IMG/VR virus record: IMGVR_UViG_3300035698_012288
Coordinates: 1-43,305 of that record
Reading direction: 5' to 3' (one strand)
Length of the DNA stretch: 43,305 nt
Source of the DNA: a virus
Shown here: positions 21,859-30,581 of the stretch, in pieces
Numbering within the stretch: the stretch's first letter is position 1
Layout: the number at the start of each line of letters is the position of its first letter
Notes under the pieces: model-generated
Seen by the model: only the letters and a program-made list of their open reading frames with translations
Told to the model about the DNA's origin: nothing
Database searches by the model: none
Made by a program: the position numbers and the translations under genes

Positions 21859-22643
21859 TGGCTACCTACAGAAATCTAGGATACAACAGCTTCTTAATAC
21901 GCTCTATTTATTCAGGAAAACTTACTCCCTCTCTCGGAGATGAAGATTTAGCCATCGGCTATGGGGATGTAGGCTTCGACTACAGTTTATCCCGCCGAGA
22001 TTTAGTTCTACCAGGGTTTTCTGCTTTTGAAACTAGAAATATGTTTCCTGATGGGGCAATTTCCTATCAGCAACTATCAAGCTATATAGGTCAAGATTAC
22101 CAGGCGTGGAAATGGATTGATGATGAGGCTGCTGTTAGTGGAGCAAGTGACACTGGTTGGGTATCTCCTACAGCTTTTACGGACTCTCAAAGCGTTTGGA
22201 GCAATGAAGGAAACGCTTATGCCTCTGATAATAATTACGCCACTGCCGCAGTGACTAAAACTTCCTTAAAATATCTTTATTATTACACTTTCGATTTCTC
22301 TGCTATCGGCGACACGGCTACGATAAATGGTGTAGAAGTTTCGGTTGAATGTCACTGGGCAAGTCGACAACCCTACGCTGGTAAAAATAGCCTAGCTATC
22401 GGTCAAGGAACGCTCTACGGAGCTAACAACGACCAGAGGCGCTATGAATGTCAAAATTATCCGACATCCGTTGATACGGTCATTACTGTAGGTGGAAACG
22501 GAGATAACTGGAACTTAGGATTGACACCTGCCTATGTAAAAGACAGCACTTTCGGAGTCTTATTTGGCACAACATCTGGCTTGACAGGAACAACTAACTG
22601 GAGCCTTGACAATATTGCTTTGAAAATTTATTACACACCCTAA
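21858..22643 (+). CDS. Tail or fibre-associated structural protein, 261 aa
   Basis: Beta-rich, aromatic protein; a segment GWVSPTAFTDSQSVWSNEGN is followed by a jelly-roll-like domain (YYYTFDFSAIGDTATINGVE, VSVECHWASRQPYAG, NWSLDNIALKIYYTP). Its ends overlap both neighbours by one base, so it is produced with the hub and the fibre. No motif gives a specific role. Confidence 0.6.
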   Translation: MATYRNLGYNSFLIRSIYSGKLTPSLGDEDLAIGYGDVGFDYSLSRRDLVLPGFSAFETRNMFPDGAISYQQLSSYIGQDYQAWKWIDDEAAVSGASDTGWVSPTAFTDSQSVWSNEGNAYASDNNYATAAVTKTSLKYLYYYTFDFSAIGDTATINGVEVSVECHWASRQPYAGKNSLAIGQGTLYGANNDQRRYECQNYPTSVDTVITVGGNGDNWNLGLTPAYVKDSTFGVLFGTTSGLTGTTNWSLDNIALKIYYTP

Positions 22644-23794
22644 TGGCTGATATTAAAGTTTATCCGGTATTTGCAGATTCTCTTAGCCAAGGAGCAATCC
22701 TCTTTGGTCGGTCTGACAATTACTCCGATACTGCTGATACTGACCCTACTAGATTAGTTTGGGACACTACCAACAACTACTTTGGAATTAACACCTCTTC
22801 TCCAACCGCAGTTTTAAATGTTGAAGGGACAGTTATCTTCAATGATGCTGGGGCTGACTATGATGTTCGGATGGAGGGCGACACTGACGCTAACCTTTTC
22901 TTCTTAGATGCGGGAAATAACAGGATCGGAATCGGGACAAACGCTCCAAGTGTAAAGTTGGATGTTAGAGGAGGGGCAATCTTTAACGAAGACAGTGCCG
23001 ATGTTGATTTCAGAATCGAGAGTAACAGTGATGCCAATATGTTCTTCCTCAACGGGGGAACTAACCGTATTGGAATTGGTCAGGGAACCCCCAAGTACCT
23101 AATGGACGTAGATGGTGACTTGTCTTGCACAAACCTCATGGGGAATACAACTACTCAAAACCAGGGAGATACAATTCGCCTAGGAGAAGACGATGACGTT
23201 AATTTCTTTTTTGACAGAAACGTTGCTGGCGGATCAATAATTTTTGGTTACAATACTCTTCGTGAAGCTGGGTCAACTGGGGCTGGTATATTTCAGGTAT
23301 ACAGTAATTCTACGAACAGACTGCTTCTTTTCCACTGCCAGTCTGCGGGAGCAACTGGGGGAACAAACATAGTATATGTTAACGGTGCTGGTGCTGATAT
23401 AGATTTTAATGTTCAGGGGGATACTGACGCAAGCCTATTTTACGCCGATGCTTCGACTGATCGAATAGGGATTGGGATAGCGACCCCATTAGCCCAGCTT
23501 CACACTACAAAGGGCAGAATAGTTAACACCACTAGGCAAACTACAACCTACGCTGCTTTAATAACCGATGATGCTATTTATTGCGACACAGATGGGGCGG
23601 CTTGGACGCTTACCTTGCCTGCCGGAGTTGATGGGCAAAGGTTTTTTATAACAAACTGCGGTAGTTCTGGCAATGGCCTAACGATTGATGGAAATGGTGC
23701 TGAAGAAATAAATAGTGAAACCACTCAGGTAGTTAACGATGGCGAGTCTGTTATAATTATATTTGAAACGACAGAAGAATGGAGGATATTTTAA
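22643..23794 (+). CDS. Tail fibre with repeated GIGT modules, 383 aa
   Basis: Three to four copies of a ~45-residue module: DYDVRMEGDTDANLFFLDAG-NRIGIGTNAP-KLDVRG at about 72-112, DVDFRIESNSDANMFFLNGG-NRIGIGQGTP, and DIDFNVQGDTDASLFYADAS-DRIGIGIATP-QLHTTKG. Such modules are common in trimeric fibres and spikes. The C terminus (AAWTLTLPAGVDGQRFFITN onward) is a small beta domain that could contact the receptor. A module of the same kind ends the 6630 gene. Confidence 0.75.
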   Translation: MADIKVYPVFADSLSQGAILFGRSDNYSDTADTDPTRLVWDTTNNYFGINTSSPTAVLNVEGTVIFNDAGADYDVRMEGDTDANLFFLDAGNNRIGIGTNAPSVKLDVRGGAIFNEDSADVDFRIESNSDANMFFLNGGTNRIGIGQGTPKYLMDVDGDLSCTNLMGNTTTQNQGDTIRLGEDDDVNFFFDRNVAGGSIIFGYNTLREAGSTGAGIFQVYSNSTNRLLLFHCQSAGATGGTNIVYVNGAGADIDFNVQGDTDASLFYADASTDRIGIGIATPLAQLHTTKGRIVNTTRQTTTYAALITDDAIYCDTDGAAWTLTLPAGVDGQRFFITNCGSSGNGLTIDGNGAEEINSETTQVVNDGESVIIIFETTEEWRIF

Positions 23795-24580
23795 ATGAGT
23801 TTATGGAAACAATTAGTAGCATCGTTTAAGGGTACTCCCACTAATGTTATTTGTGACGATGAGGGGATGTTAATTACAACTCCTCACGTAATGTACCATG
23901 TTCACCTAGGGGAGGTATTTCAGATATCGTCATATTTCGGAGATCAAACTGCTGATAATGCGGAAACTAACCTATTAATTCAAGTAGGTTCAACCAATGA
24001 CGTTCACCTCATTTCACTGGAAGCAGTAGTTCAGGGCTTTTGGGAATTAGAAATCTTTGAAGGCCCAGCTTTTACAGCCGCAGGGACGACTATTGACTGT
24101 TTTGATGCAAACAGGTTTACAGCTAACACCTGCGACGCTACATTCACGAATACCCCAACCTTAGTAAGCACCACGGTAGACGCTAATTCAGGGGCAAGCG
24201 AGGCTGGTTTAGAGGATATCCTTAACGTAACCGCCACTACTAACTTTGTAGTAGGAGATTGGGTTTTAATTGAGAAGGGCGTGGAGAGGGAGTTTGCCCA
24301 GATAGCCAGTATTCAAACTGGTGTTTCTCTAACGATGGAAGATAATCTAACCGGATCTTACGTCGGTACTGATACAGTTGAGAGCTGTGGAGAACGCATC
24401 GCTTATACTCACGCAGAGGGTGGTGAAAAACAAAAAGCTACTGGAGCTGGTGCTGGTACAGGCGGAGAATGGGTATTTAAGTCAGGACAAGATTTTTTAC
24501 TAAGAATGACAAATAGAAGCGGGGCTACCGCAAGAGCAAGCAATATTATTTGGTGGGCTGAGAAAGCCAAACAAACTTAA
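23795..24580 (+). CDS. Virion structural protein candidate, 261 aa
   Basis: Starts immediately after the fibre stop. N-terminal half contains MLITTPHVMYHVHLGEVFQI and VQGFWELEIFEGPAFTAAGT; the C terminus (GEWVFKSGQDFLLRMTNRSG, ARASNIIWWAEKAKQT) recalls small receptor-binding or decoration proteins found beside fibre genes in uncultured phages. Beta-rich throughout. No specific assignment. Confidence 0.6.
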   Translation: MSLWKQLVASFKGTPTNVICDDEGMLITTPHVMYHVHLGEVFQISSYFGDQTADNAETNLLIQVGSTNDVHLISLEAVVQGFWELEIFEGPAFTAAGTTIDCFDANRFTANTCDATFTNTPTLVSTTVDANSGASEAGLEDILNVTATTNFVVGDWVLIEKGVEREFAQIASIQTGVSLTMEDNLTGSYVGTDTVESCGERIAYTHAEGGEKQKATGAGAGTGGEWVFKSGQDFLLRMTNRSGATARASNIIWWAEKAKQT

Positions 24581-24592
24581 AGGAGGTGAAAT

Positions 24593-24763
24593 ATGACAGA
24601 TAAAAAAGACGTTGCTACTAAACCAGTACCGAAGCAACCAAATCAACTTTTAAAGGAGTTTCTTGAGAAAGAAAAGCTAATTATTACGCCTAGCCCTACT
24701 CTTGTACCTACTAATCATGGTACGTTTGAGTTTAAGGTTGATATTGGCGTAAGAAAGAAATAG
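24593..24763 (+). CDS. Hypothetical protein, 56 aa
   Basis: AAAGGAGGTGAAAT precedes the ATG. Begins MTDKKDVATKPVPKQPNQLL and ends HGTFEFKVDIGVRKK. Unrecognised; the last gene of the fibre unit before a new promoter. Confidence 0.6.
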   Translation: MTDKKDVATKPVPKQPNQLLKEFLEKEKLIITPSPTLVPTNHGTFEFKVDIGVRKK

Positions 24764-24772
24764 TGTTAGTAT
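24764..24772 (+). promoter_or_regulatory. Extended -10 promoter, leaderless start of the ejection-protein unit
   Basis: TG-T-TAGTAT (hexamer 24767-24772) ends 6 nt before the ATG at 24779, with no Shine-Dalgarno site. It begins right after the stop of the preceding gene. Confidence 0.6.
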
Positions 24773-24778
24773 AAAAAT

Positions 24779-25918
24779 ATGAGCTTCCTGTCCACATTAA
24801 CTGAGAACATCAGGGCACTGCCCCAGATGGCTAAAGATATTGGCAGAAATATCCTTGGTTCTCCCATCGGTAGAGGGACTTCTCGTCCTACTCCTACTCC
24901 CACTCCTACTAGACCAACACCACCACCTGCACCTACTCAAGTTGGAAGAACTCAAACAGGAGGCGGCGGAGGTTATGTTGGCGGTGGAGGCGGAGGAGGT
25001 TCTATTTCTCAGCAGGCTAATAATGGTCTAGTAGACTCTATTTCCCAGGCGATCATTGACCTCGAAGATAAGCTTAATCAAATTCCCTCAATGGTTCTAA
25101 GCGATGAGGAAAAAGAAGCCTTCTTACAAAAAGCGATTGCTCAAGTAGCTCCCTACTATGATAAAAAGAAAGCTGAGATTGAAAAAGGGATTGAAACAGG
25201 TAAGATTCGCAGTGCTGAAGATGTACTGCTAACAATTAGAGATGTTGGTCAAGAGGCTACTGATTTACTAAAAAGGTACGATATTGAGGAAGCCCAGACC
25301 GAGGAAGATTTTGTTAATACTTTAGCAGACATTACCGCCCTTGAGGGGGAGAGTTTAGACACTGTTAGGTTTAATTGGAAACAGAGAGTTGATAATGCTA
25401 AACAGGGACAGGTAGAATCGGGAACTCTTACTAGCGGGATTGGTAGAAAGAAAATCGGCGAGCTTCTGGGGAGGCAAACTGAAGAAGAGGCGACTATCGG
25501 TAGAAAAGCAGGACAGGCTAAAACTGAGCTTGAATCTGGTCGCAAGTATGATTTACAGAGGATAACCCTAGCTCGTGAAACAGCAGAAAGAGAAAGAGTG
25601 AGGAGAATTGGTGGAGCAGGAGCAGAAGCGGCTACAACTACGGCTGCTCTAGGAACGGCTGGTATTCCATCAATGGGGGAATTACCTTCAAGAGTAGAAA
25701 TTGCTAGAAGAAGGGGAGAAGAACCAACTACCATTTATAAACCAGAATCCCTTACCAATTTAGCAGAAGAGAGAACACGAGCTGGAGAATCAAGAAAATT
25801 AAGCCTTCAGGGTGAGGAACTAGCTATCAGACAACAGAGAGAAGCAAAAGAGAGATCGTTAATACAAACTCAGATTGCCCAAAAGCAACGTGAGTTGCAA
25901 AGATACTCTTATACTTAG
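24779..25918 (+). CDS. Ejection / internal virion protein candidate, 379 aa
   Basis: Residues 33-75 are low complexity: a (PT)n run followed by Gly-rich tracts. The rest is Ala/Glu/Arg-rich helix (EEKEAFLQKAIAQVAPYYDK, RETAERERVRRIGGAGAEAA, QREAKERSLIQTQIAQKQRE). This composition, just after the tail genes and before lysis, matches internal head or ejection proteins of short-tailed phages, which have little sequence conservation. Identity is inferred. Confidence 0.6.
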   Translation: MSFLSTLTENIRALPQMAKDIGRNILGSPIGRGTSRPTPTPTPTRPTPPPAPTQVGRTQTGGGGGYVGGGGGGGSISQQANNGLVDSISQAIIDLEDKLNQIPSMVLSDEEKEAFLQKAIAQVAPYYDKKKAEIEKGIETGKIRSAEDVLLTIRDVGQEATDLLKRYDIEEAQTEEDFVNTLADITALEGESLDTVRFNWKQRVDNAKQGQVESGTLTSGIGRKKIGELLGRQTEEEATIGRKAGQAKTELESGRKYDLQRITLARETAERERVRRIGGAGAEAATTTAALGTAGIPSMGELPSRVEIARRRGEEPTTIYKPESLTNLAEERTRAGESRKLSLQGEELAIRQQREAKERSLIQTQIAQKQRELQRYSYT

Positions 25919-25924
25919 TAATAT
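25919..25924 (+). promoter_or_regulatory. -10 element, leaderless start
   Basis: TAATAT ends 6 nt before the ATG at 25931, overlapping the upstream stop region; no Shine-Dalgarno site is present. Confidence 0.45.
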
Positions 25925-25930
25925 AGAACT

Positions 25931-26956
25931 ATGCCCGCAACACTTAGCGACTATGAACAAATAAAAGCATCTCAAGCGAGAGCGAGAGAATTAGGCTTGC
26001 AAGCTTCACAGCTTCAGGCTGGAGCAACGACCTTTGAAGATGAGGTTAGAGATCGTATTCAGCAAGCTAGAGCGTCAAGAGGAACAAGTCAATTAGCTTC
26101 CGACATTGGGACAGTAACAGGTCAACTGGCTTCTGAAGGCCCAGCTTTGAGAGAGAGAACTGCTGAAGTCAATCCTTTAGATGTTGATACGATGTTGGGT
26201 GCTCAAAGAGGACAACTTCTCGGTAGCCTAGGAACACTGGCTCAAACAGGTCAAGAGAGAGAAGGAACAATCGCTGACATTATCGGGGCTGGTACTAATC
26301 AAATGGTAGCTCAGGTTCAATTAAAACAGGCTCAGGCTGAACAGTCTGCTCAAGAAGCTAGAGATCTTATGGACTTATTAGGTCTTCAAGATAAACTATC
26401 GGGTGGAGCTGGCGCAGGTGGAGCAGGAGGGGCAGTTAACGTTTTTGAAAAGTACAGTATTCCAGTCGGTCTTCAGGGAGAAACAACTGATAATTTAAGA
26501 CTATTAACTGATTTAAAAGAAACTCTAGGTCTTTTTGGAGAGAGAGAAAGAACTTACCTCGGAAGTTTGACAGAGGCAACAACTGGACCACTGGCAAGAC
26601 TATTAAGCCCTGTTTTACCAGCAGAAGGAACAAGAGATAGGGTTGACAGGTTGGTTTCTGACATTAAGCAGAAAAAATACGGTGTTGCTTTTACTGATTC
26701 GGAAATAAAACAGGCAAAGAAATGGGCTCCTTCTTCAACAAAGCAAGAATCAACTAATATCAAAAGACTGAATGACTTAATTAGAGAAAAAGAAATTGCA
26801 ATCCAACAGACACTGAGGCCATTCGGAGCTTCAGATTTTGACATAAACAGTCTTCTCACTACTGGTAGAGTAGAGTCTGGCAATCAACTGCTAGACCCTA
26901 CTGGAGGAAATGAATCCAGTCAGTGGGTTGATACTGGAAAGGTGGAGGAAAGATAA
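25931..26956 (+). CDS. Ejection / internal virion protein candidate, 341 aa
   Basis: N-terminal half is Gln/Ala-rich helix (SQARARELGLQASQLQAGAT, QVQLKQAQAEQSAQEARDLM), then a Gly-rich linker (SGGAGAGGAGGAVN) and a mixed C-terminal domain (SIPVGLQGETTDNLRLLTDL, REKEIAIQQTLRPFGASDFD). Second of three consecutive proteins of ejection type. Shares one base with the next gene (TAATG). Confidence 0.6.
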   Translation: MPATLSDYEQIKASQARARELGLQASQLQAGATTFEDEVRDRIQQARASRGTSQLASDIGTVTGQLASEGPALRERTAEVNPLDVDTMLGAQRGQLLGSLGTLAQTGQEREGTIADIIGAGTNQMVAQVQLKQAQAEQSAQEARDLMDLLGLQDKLSGGAGAGGAGGAVNVFEKYSIPVGLQGETTDNLRLLTDLKETLGLFGERERTYLGSLTEATTGPLARLLSPVLPAEGTRDRVDRLVSDIKQKKYGVAFTDSEIKQAKKWAPSSTKQESTNIKRLNDLIREKEIAIQQTLRPFGASDFDINSLLTTGRVESGNQLLDPTGGNESSQWVDTGKVEER

Positions 26957-28005
26957 TGGCAACATTTAGAGAACAAAGAAATACTCAAACTGGAGAAACT
27001 AGATGGGTTCCGCAAGAGGCAGGAGCCTCAGCTTTGCCTTCTTCCCCCTCTCAACCAGAGGAAGCCAGGCTTCTACCTGGACTGTTAAACCTCTTAAAAG
27101 GAACAAGGACTGGTCAATACGCTCAGAAGTTACCAGAAATTTACGGTGGTATAGCAGAAGATGTTAGAGAAGGTGGGATAGGACAATTTTTTACCCCACA
27201 GGGTTATCGGGAACAATTAAGTAAAACAGGTGACATACTTCGAGAAACTGGCGCAGAACAAATAGGAGTTGGCGGAGAACTTGCACCCTTTTTTGGACTC
27301 GGTGTTGGAGCACTGCCCCAACAATTTAAGCAAAGAGTTCTAGCAGGATTAGGGAGAGGGGCATTACTTGGAGGTGTTCACGGTGTTACTGGTGTTAGCC
27401 CAGAGGAGGAAAGAGCTAGAGAAGAAGGTGTAGCTCCATCTATTCCTCAAGCTGGTCTTCAGAGACTATTGCTAGGCGGTGGTGAGGCCATAGGGGGAGC
27501 AGCTATCGGTGGAGCATATGCTGGAGTAACTGGTATACCTGGTTTAATTAAGAGTAAATTTGCAGGGAAAATCACTAAACCGAGGGCTGGACTAGCCGAA
27601 GCTAAGGCACAAGCATTTCAAAAACTTAAAGGCGATGCTCCTACAAAAGCGATTTCAGAAGCGGGAAATAAGTTTGCTGAAAGAACTCCACAGGTACAAA
27701 GTTTAAATGAGAAATATCAAGAAGTCCTTAAAGCTGGGGGTATGGATTGGACTGAGTTTGGAGAAAGTGTTTCCGATTGGGGATCTTTTGGTCACGCTAA
27801 AGATAGTGCTCTAAAGGGAACTCCAACTGGTAGATATTTCGCTACCCTCTTTAGAGCCGGAAGGAAAACAATCGAAGATAAAGCTCCTGAAGCAGCTAAA
27901 CTAATCAAAATTGAGGCTCTAACTTATAAAGTTCCAAGGGTATTGAATAGGTGGACTTGGCAACTTATGAAGTATAGAGGACTAGGAAGGTTGTTTGGGA
28001 TATAG
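26956..28005 (+). CDS. Ejection / internal virion protein candidate with hydrophobic segment, 349 aa
   Basis: N terminus is Gln/Pro/Ser-rich (EQRNTQTGETRWVPQEAGAS). Residues 100-200 alternate Gly/Ala-rich amphipathic stretches (ELAPFFGLGVGALPQQFKQR, GGGEAIGGAAIGGAYAGVTG) able to insert into or cross a membrane, consistent with an ejected channel protein. C terminus is basic (VPRVLNRWTWQLMKYRGLGR). Inferred from composition and order. Confidence 0.6.
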   Translation: MATFREQRNTQTGETRWVPQEAGASALPSSPSQPEEARLLPGLLNLLKGTRTGQYAQKLPEIYGGIAEDVREGGIGQFFTPQGYREQLSKTGDILRETGAEQIGVGGELAPFFGLGVGALPQQFKQRVLAGLGRGALLGGVHGVTGVSPEEERAREEGVAPSIPQAGLQRLLLGGGEAIGGAAIGGAYAGVTGIPGLIKSKFAGKITKPRAGLAEAKAQAFQKLKGDAPTKAISEAGNKFAERTPQVQSLNEKYQEVLKAGGMDWTEFGESVSDWGSFGHAKDSALKGTPTGRYFATLFRAGRKTIEDKAPEAAKLIKIEALTYKVPRVLNRWTWQLMKYRGLGRLFGI

Positions 28006-28006
28006 C

Positions 28007-28474
28007 ATGGCATTCTTAAACTTTCTTAACCGAGCAAATGTTTTAGGAACAGCAGATCAACAAAGAAATCTGTTGGCTCAACGTGCAACCCCATCTGCGA
28101 CTCAGAGAACGCCACCACCTAATCTGCCATCATTACCATCTCAGACCCAACTTCAGGAGAAAAGAGTTATTCTTAACGCTCTGGAATCATTCTTCAGTCC
28201 AACATTAAACAAATTAACTGGACCCATTGATCCCGGTATAGCTTCAGTTCCTAGGGCAGTTCTACCGATAGGAAAAGGTGTTCCATTATATGATCCTGTT
28301 TTAGGCTTACGTGCTCTTATGGAGAGACTTAGTGCACAAAGGCAATCGTTAAATAGAATCTTAAACCAGTACAGTATCCCTAGTATTCAAAGACGGTGGC
28401 AAGGTTTCTTAAAAAAGACAGAGAGAAAAAGAGGACTCGGAGAGATTGGCAACATTGGAAGGGGAGAACTATGA
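28007..28474 (+). CDS. Hypothetical virion-associated protein, 155 aa
   Basis: ATG at 28007, two nt after the previous stop, is preferred to an in-frame upstream TTG. Gln/Pro/Ser-rich N-terminal half (TPSATQRTPPPNLPSLPSQT) and a basic C terminus (YSIPSIQRRWQGFLKKTERK). The composition resembles its three upstream neighbours. Overlaps the next gene (ATGA). Confidence 0.55.
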   Translation: MAFLNFLNRANVLGTADQQRNLLAQRATPSATQRTPPPNLPSLPSQTQLQEKRVILNALESFFSPTLNKLTGPIDPGIASVPRAVLPIGKGVPLYDPVLGLRALMERLSAQRQSLNRILNQYSIPSIQRRWQGFLKKTERKRGLGEIGNIGRGEL

Positions 28475-28686
28475 ATGGAGAAAACGGAAGAATAACCAAT
28501 AAGCTAATTTTTGAAATGATGAATAAGCGTTTCGATAAATTGGATGTCAAATTCGATAAACACGAAGACAGGATTTCCCTCTTAGAGAAGTTTAGAGAGA
28601 GAATCATATTTAGTTGGGCAATAGTGGCTACTGGAGCAACGGTAGGCTACGACTATCTCAAGCATAAGGTGTTTCAAACAGAATGA
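28471..28686 (+). CDS. XhlA-like lysis-associated membrane protein, 71 aa
   Basis: ATG at 28471 follows GGGGAG and overlaps the upstream stop. Residues 15-48 form a charged coiled coil (FEMMNKRFDKLDVKFDKHED), followed by one membrane segment (IIFSWAIVATGATVGYDYL). This coil-then-membrane order and size match XhlA/haemolysin-type proteins that accompany holins and endolysins. Directly upstream of the M23 peptidase. Confidence 0.7.
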   Translation: MNGENGRITNKLIFEMMNKRFDKLDVKFDKHEDRISLLEKFRERIIFSWAIVATGATVGYDYLKHKVFQTE

Positions 28687-29546
28687 TATACCCTTTAAAA
28701 AAGGTTTATGTTACCCAAGAGCACGGTGTGAACGAGGAGACTTACAAGAGGTTCGGATACCTTGGTCACAATGGATTAGATTTGAGGCTACACCAGGGGA
28801 ACAATACTCCAGTCTACGCTCCTCATGCTGGGACTGTTAAAGAAAGACGGTTTGACAAAGACGGCTACGGGAATTACTTAAAGATCGAGAGTAAAAAAGA
28901 AGGCTCGATTCTCGCCCATTTGAAATCATTTGAAGTTAATATTAACAAGACGGTTAATGAAGGAGATTTAGTCGGCATTGGAGATAATACTGGTTGGTCA
29001 ACTGGTGCGCATCTTCATTGGGGCTATTATCGAAAACCAAGGAATAAGGGGAATGGCTATGGTGGGACAATAGACCCTCAGCCGTTTATAAATATGGCTG
29101 ACCCACTACAAAAATGTTTAAAAGACCATAAGCATCTGATGGACGAGCTGAGGAAAAAGGATGAGTTAATAAAAAGCGACTATATCAAAAAAGAAGATTA
29201 TGCTAAACTGGAAGGTGAGTACAAAAGAGAAAAGGAGGTTTCAAATGTTAGGATTAAAGAAGAAAAAGATCGATACCGAGATTTTAAAAGAAAACTTGCT
29301 GAAAAACTTGGTTCTACTCAAGAAGAGCCTTCCATCTTGGAAGAGGTTACTAGGGCGATTGGGAGTGAAGATCAAGTAGACGAGCTAGAACGAAAGCTTA
29401 AAGAGCAACAGAGGCGATTAAGTAGTCAAGGTGAAGAATTGAAGCGCCTTAGACTAGAGCTAAGAGAATCGTTGAGCCTAAAGATTGATAAGTTTACTGG
29501 TAAGGAACTAATTTTGAAGGGATTATTAAAGTTATTCGGGAGATAA
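28683..29546 (+). CDS. Endolysin, M23 metallopeptidase with coiled-coil tail, 287 aa
   Basis: Zinc endopeptidase cutting peptidoglycan cross-links. The LytM/M23 motifs are intact: HNGLDL (H29, D33), a central H in ILAHL (about 79) and GAHLHWG (H110, H112). There is no signal peptide, so export would depend on a holin. Residues 130-270 are a long charged coiled coil (KKEDYAKLEGEYKREKEVSN, ERKLKEQQRRLSSQGEELKR), unusual for an endolysin; it may bind the cell wall, oligomerise, or keep the enzyme in the virion as a tail lysin. Confidence 0.85.
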   Translation: MIYPLKKVYVTQEHGVNEETYKRFGYLGHNGLDLRLHQGNNTPVYAPHAGTVKERRFDKDGYGNYLKIESKKEGSILAHLKSFEVNINKTVNEGDLVGIGDNTGWSTGAHLHWGYYRKPRNKGNGYGGTIDPQPFINMADPLQKCLKDHKHLMDELRKKDELIKSDYIKKEDYAKLEGEYKREKEVSNVRIKEEKDRYRDFKRKLAEKLGSTQEEPSILEEVTRAIGSEDQVDELERKLKEQQRRLSSQGEELKRLRLELRESLSLKIDKFTGKELILKGLLKLFGR

Positions 29547-29547
29547 A

Positions 29548-29748
29548 ATGAATAAAAGAAAGTTTAACAACATTGCTAGTTTAGAAAAAGTAACGACAGA
29601 TGTTATTGCGACCTTCTTAATGGTCCAAGCATTTAATCTTTTCTTGGTTGAGGATTACTTCTGGGGATTTCTCGCCGTGGTTCTCGCCTTTCTAGCGGTA
29701 GCTTATCGAGAATTTGTTGCAAAGAGAAAGTATCCACCTTCGGAATAG
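29548..29748 (+). CDS. Holin-like membrane protein, 66 aa
   Basis: Two hydrophobic stretches (VIATFLMVQAFNLFLVEDYF, GFLAVVLAFLAVAYREFVAK) with a basic C terminus suggest two membrane helices. It follows the endolysin by one base and ends the late block. Holin function is inferred from position, size and topology; the XhlA-like protein is the alternative or partner. Confidence 0.6.
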   Translation: MNKRKFNNIASLEKVTTDVIATFLMVQAFNLFLVEDYFWGFLAVVLAFLAVAYREFVAKRKYPPSE

Positions 29749-29754
29749 ACTCAT

Positions 29755-29791
29755 GCAAGAATGGGTGATCCCAATGCTTCATTTTATCTTT
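29755..29791. terminator. Likely bidirectional terminator at the convergent junction
   Basis: GCA-AGAA-TGGG-TGAT-CCCA-A-TGC followed by TTCATTTTATCTTT on the plus strand, and A/T-rich sequence on the other side, lies between converging late (plus) and early-type (minus) genes. Confidence 0.5.
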
Positions 29792-29799
29792 AGCTAATT

Positions 29800-29976
29800 C
29801 TAAAATTGCTTTTCATCCTCAGTTACTTTCCAGCTAACTTCCTTCATTATGACTAAGTTAGACCCTGGCTTTTTAATCGTCTTTTCATTGTACAATCTTA
29901 CTGCTCTAGCAATTTCATCCATTTCGCTCAACAACTTATAATTTTGATCGCACTTTTCCATTAGATAATACTTCAT
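29800..29976 (-). CDS. Hypothetical protein, 58 aa
   Basis: Last gene of the leftward unit. Begins MKYYLMEKCDQNYKLLSEMD and ends VIMKEVSWKVTEDEKQF. AAAGGAGAAAAG precedes the ATG. Mixed helix-strand, unrecognised. Confidence 0.65.
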   Translation of the reverse strand: MKYYLMEKCDQNYKLLSEMDEIARAVRLYNEKTIKKPGSNLVIMKEVSWKVTEDEKQF

Positions 29977-29999
29977 TCTTTTCTCCTTTAATTAAATAA

Positions 30000-30344
30000 T
30001 TAACTTTCTATAAACTCAAGATCATCATTATCGGCTATCGTCTTTAAAAACATTTTCTTCTTAATCCGATAAACCTCTGTCTTGTATCCCTTGGTATCCT
30101 CAATCACTTGTTTCTTCTCTACATTATCAAAATAACTAAAGTCTGCCTTATAGCTGATCTTTCTGACCCACTTCCCTTTGTACCTAAACCCCTCTTGGAG
30201 AGTAAAATTTGGTTGTTGAGTCAGGTTGCTAATTACCCTTGCCTTAACCATCAAAGTAAGATCATTACACCTAAAACTTTCCTTCTTAGAGTCGTGTAGG
30301 TGTCCCTGATTGCATTCTGTTTTCCTAGCGTAGTATTTATTCAT
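30000..30344 (-). CDS. DUF1064-family nuclease-like protein, 114 aa
   Basis: KKESFRCNDLTLM, LQEGFRYKGKWVRKISYKAD, FSYFDNVEKKQVIEDTKGYK and KKKMFL reproduce the DUF1064 layout: an E, then a conserved 'Y.aDF.y' and 'viEDvKG..T' forming a PD-(D/E)xK core (D68, E82, D83, K85 approx.). Such phage proteins are found where Holliday-junction resolvases sit in other genomes, so junction or branched-DNA processing is likely, though unproven. Confidence 0.8.
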   Translation of the reverse strand: MNKYYARKTECNQGHLHDSKKESFRCNDLTLMVKARVISNLTQQPNFTLQEGFRYKGKWVRKISYKADFSYFDNVEKKQVIEDTKGYKTEVYRIKKKMFLKTIADNDDLEFIES

Positions 30345-30365
30345 TTTGTATAACTAATTAAATCT

Positions 30366-30572
30366 TTAGAGATTTCTTTCAAGAATATCCACGATTTCTT
30401 CTAATATTCCCTCCTCGATCTTGTTAATTCTTGTTTGACTTTCGTTATACTCAACCAATCCGTCAATCAAACCGAGCATTTTTCTTTCCCTGCTCAGTGT
30501 AAAAAAAGCGTTGACTAAGAATGAGAGCGCAATTAAAACTATAACTATGTTTTTCTTCACTTTATCCTCCAA
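30366..30572 (-). CDS. Membrane-anchored coiled-coil protein, 68 aa
   Basis: Basic N terminus, one membrane helix (IVIVLIALSFLVNAFFTL), then a helical acidic tail (TRINKIEEGILEEIVDILER). GGAGGATAAAG precedes the ATG. Function unknown; one of several small membrane proteins in this operon. Confidence 0.6.
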   Translation of the reverse strand: MEDKVKKNIVIVLIALSFLVNAFFTLSRERKMLGLIDGLVEYNESQTRINKIEEGILEEIVDILERNL

Positions 30573-30581
30573 TCTTTAATC

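Noticed and set aside
24880-25010. Simple-sequence (CT/AC and GGCGGA) tract as a CRISPR or regulatory repeat
   Set aside because: It is in frame and encodes the Pro/Thr and Gly runs of the ejection-protein candidate; there are no spacer-like units.
25249-25734. 161-codon minus-strand ORF opposite the ejection-protein gene
   Set aside because: Translation is Ser/Leu/Ala/Pro-biased as expected for the complement of an Arg/Glu/Ala-rich gene, and there is no ribosome site.
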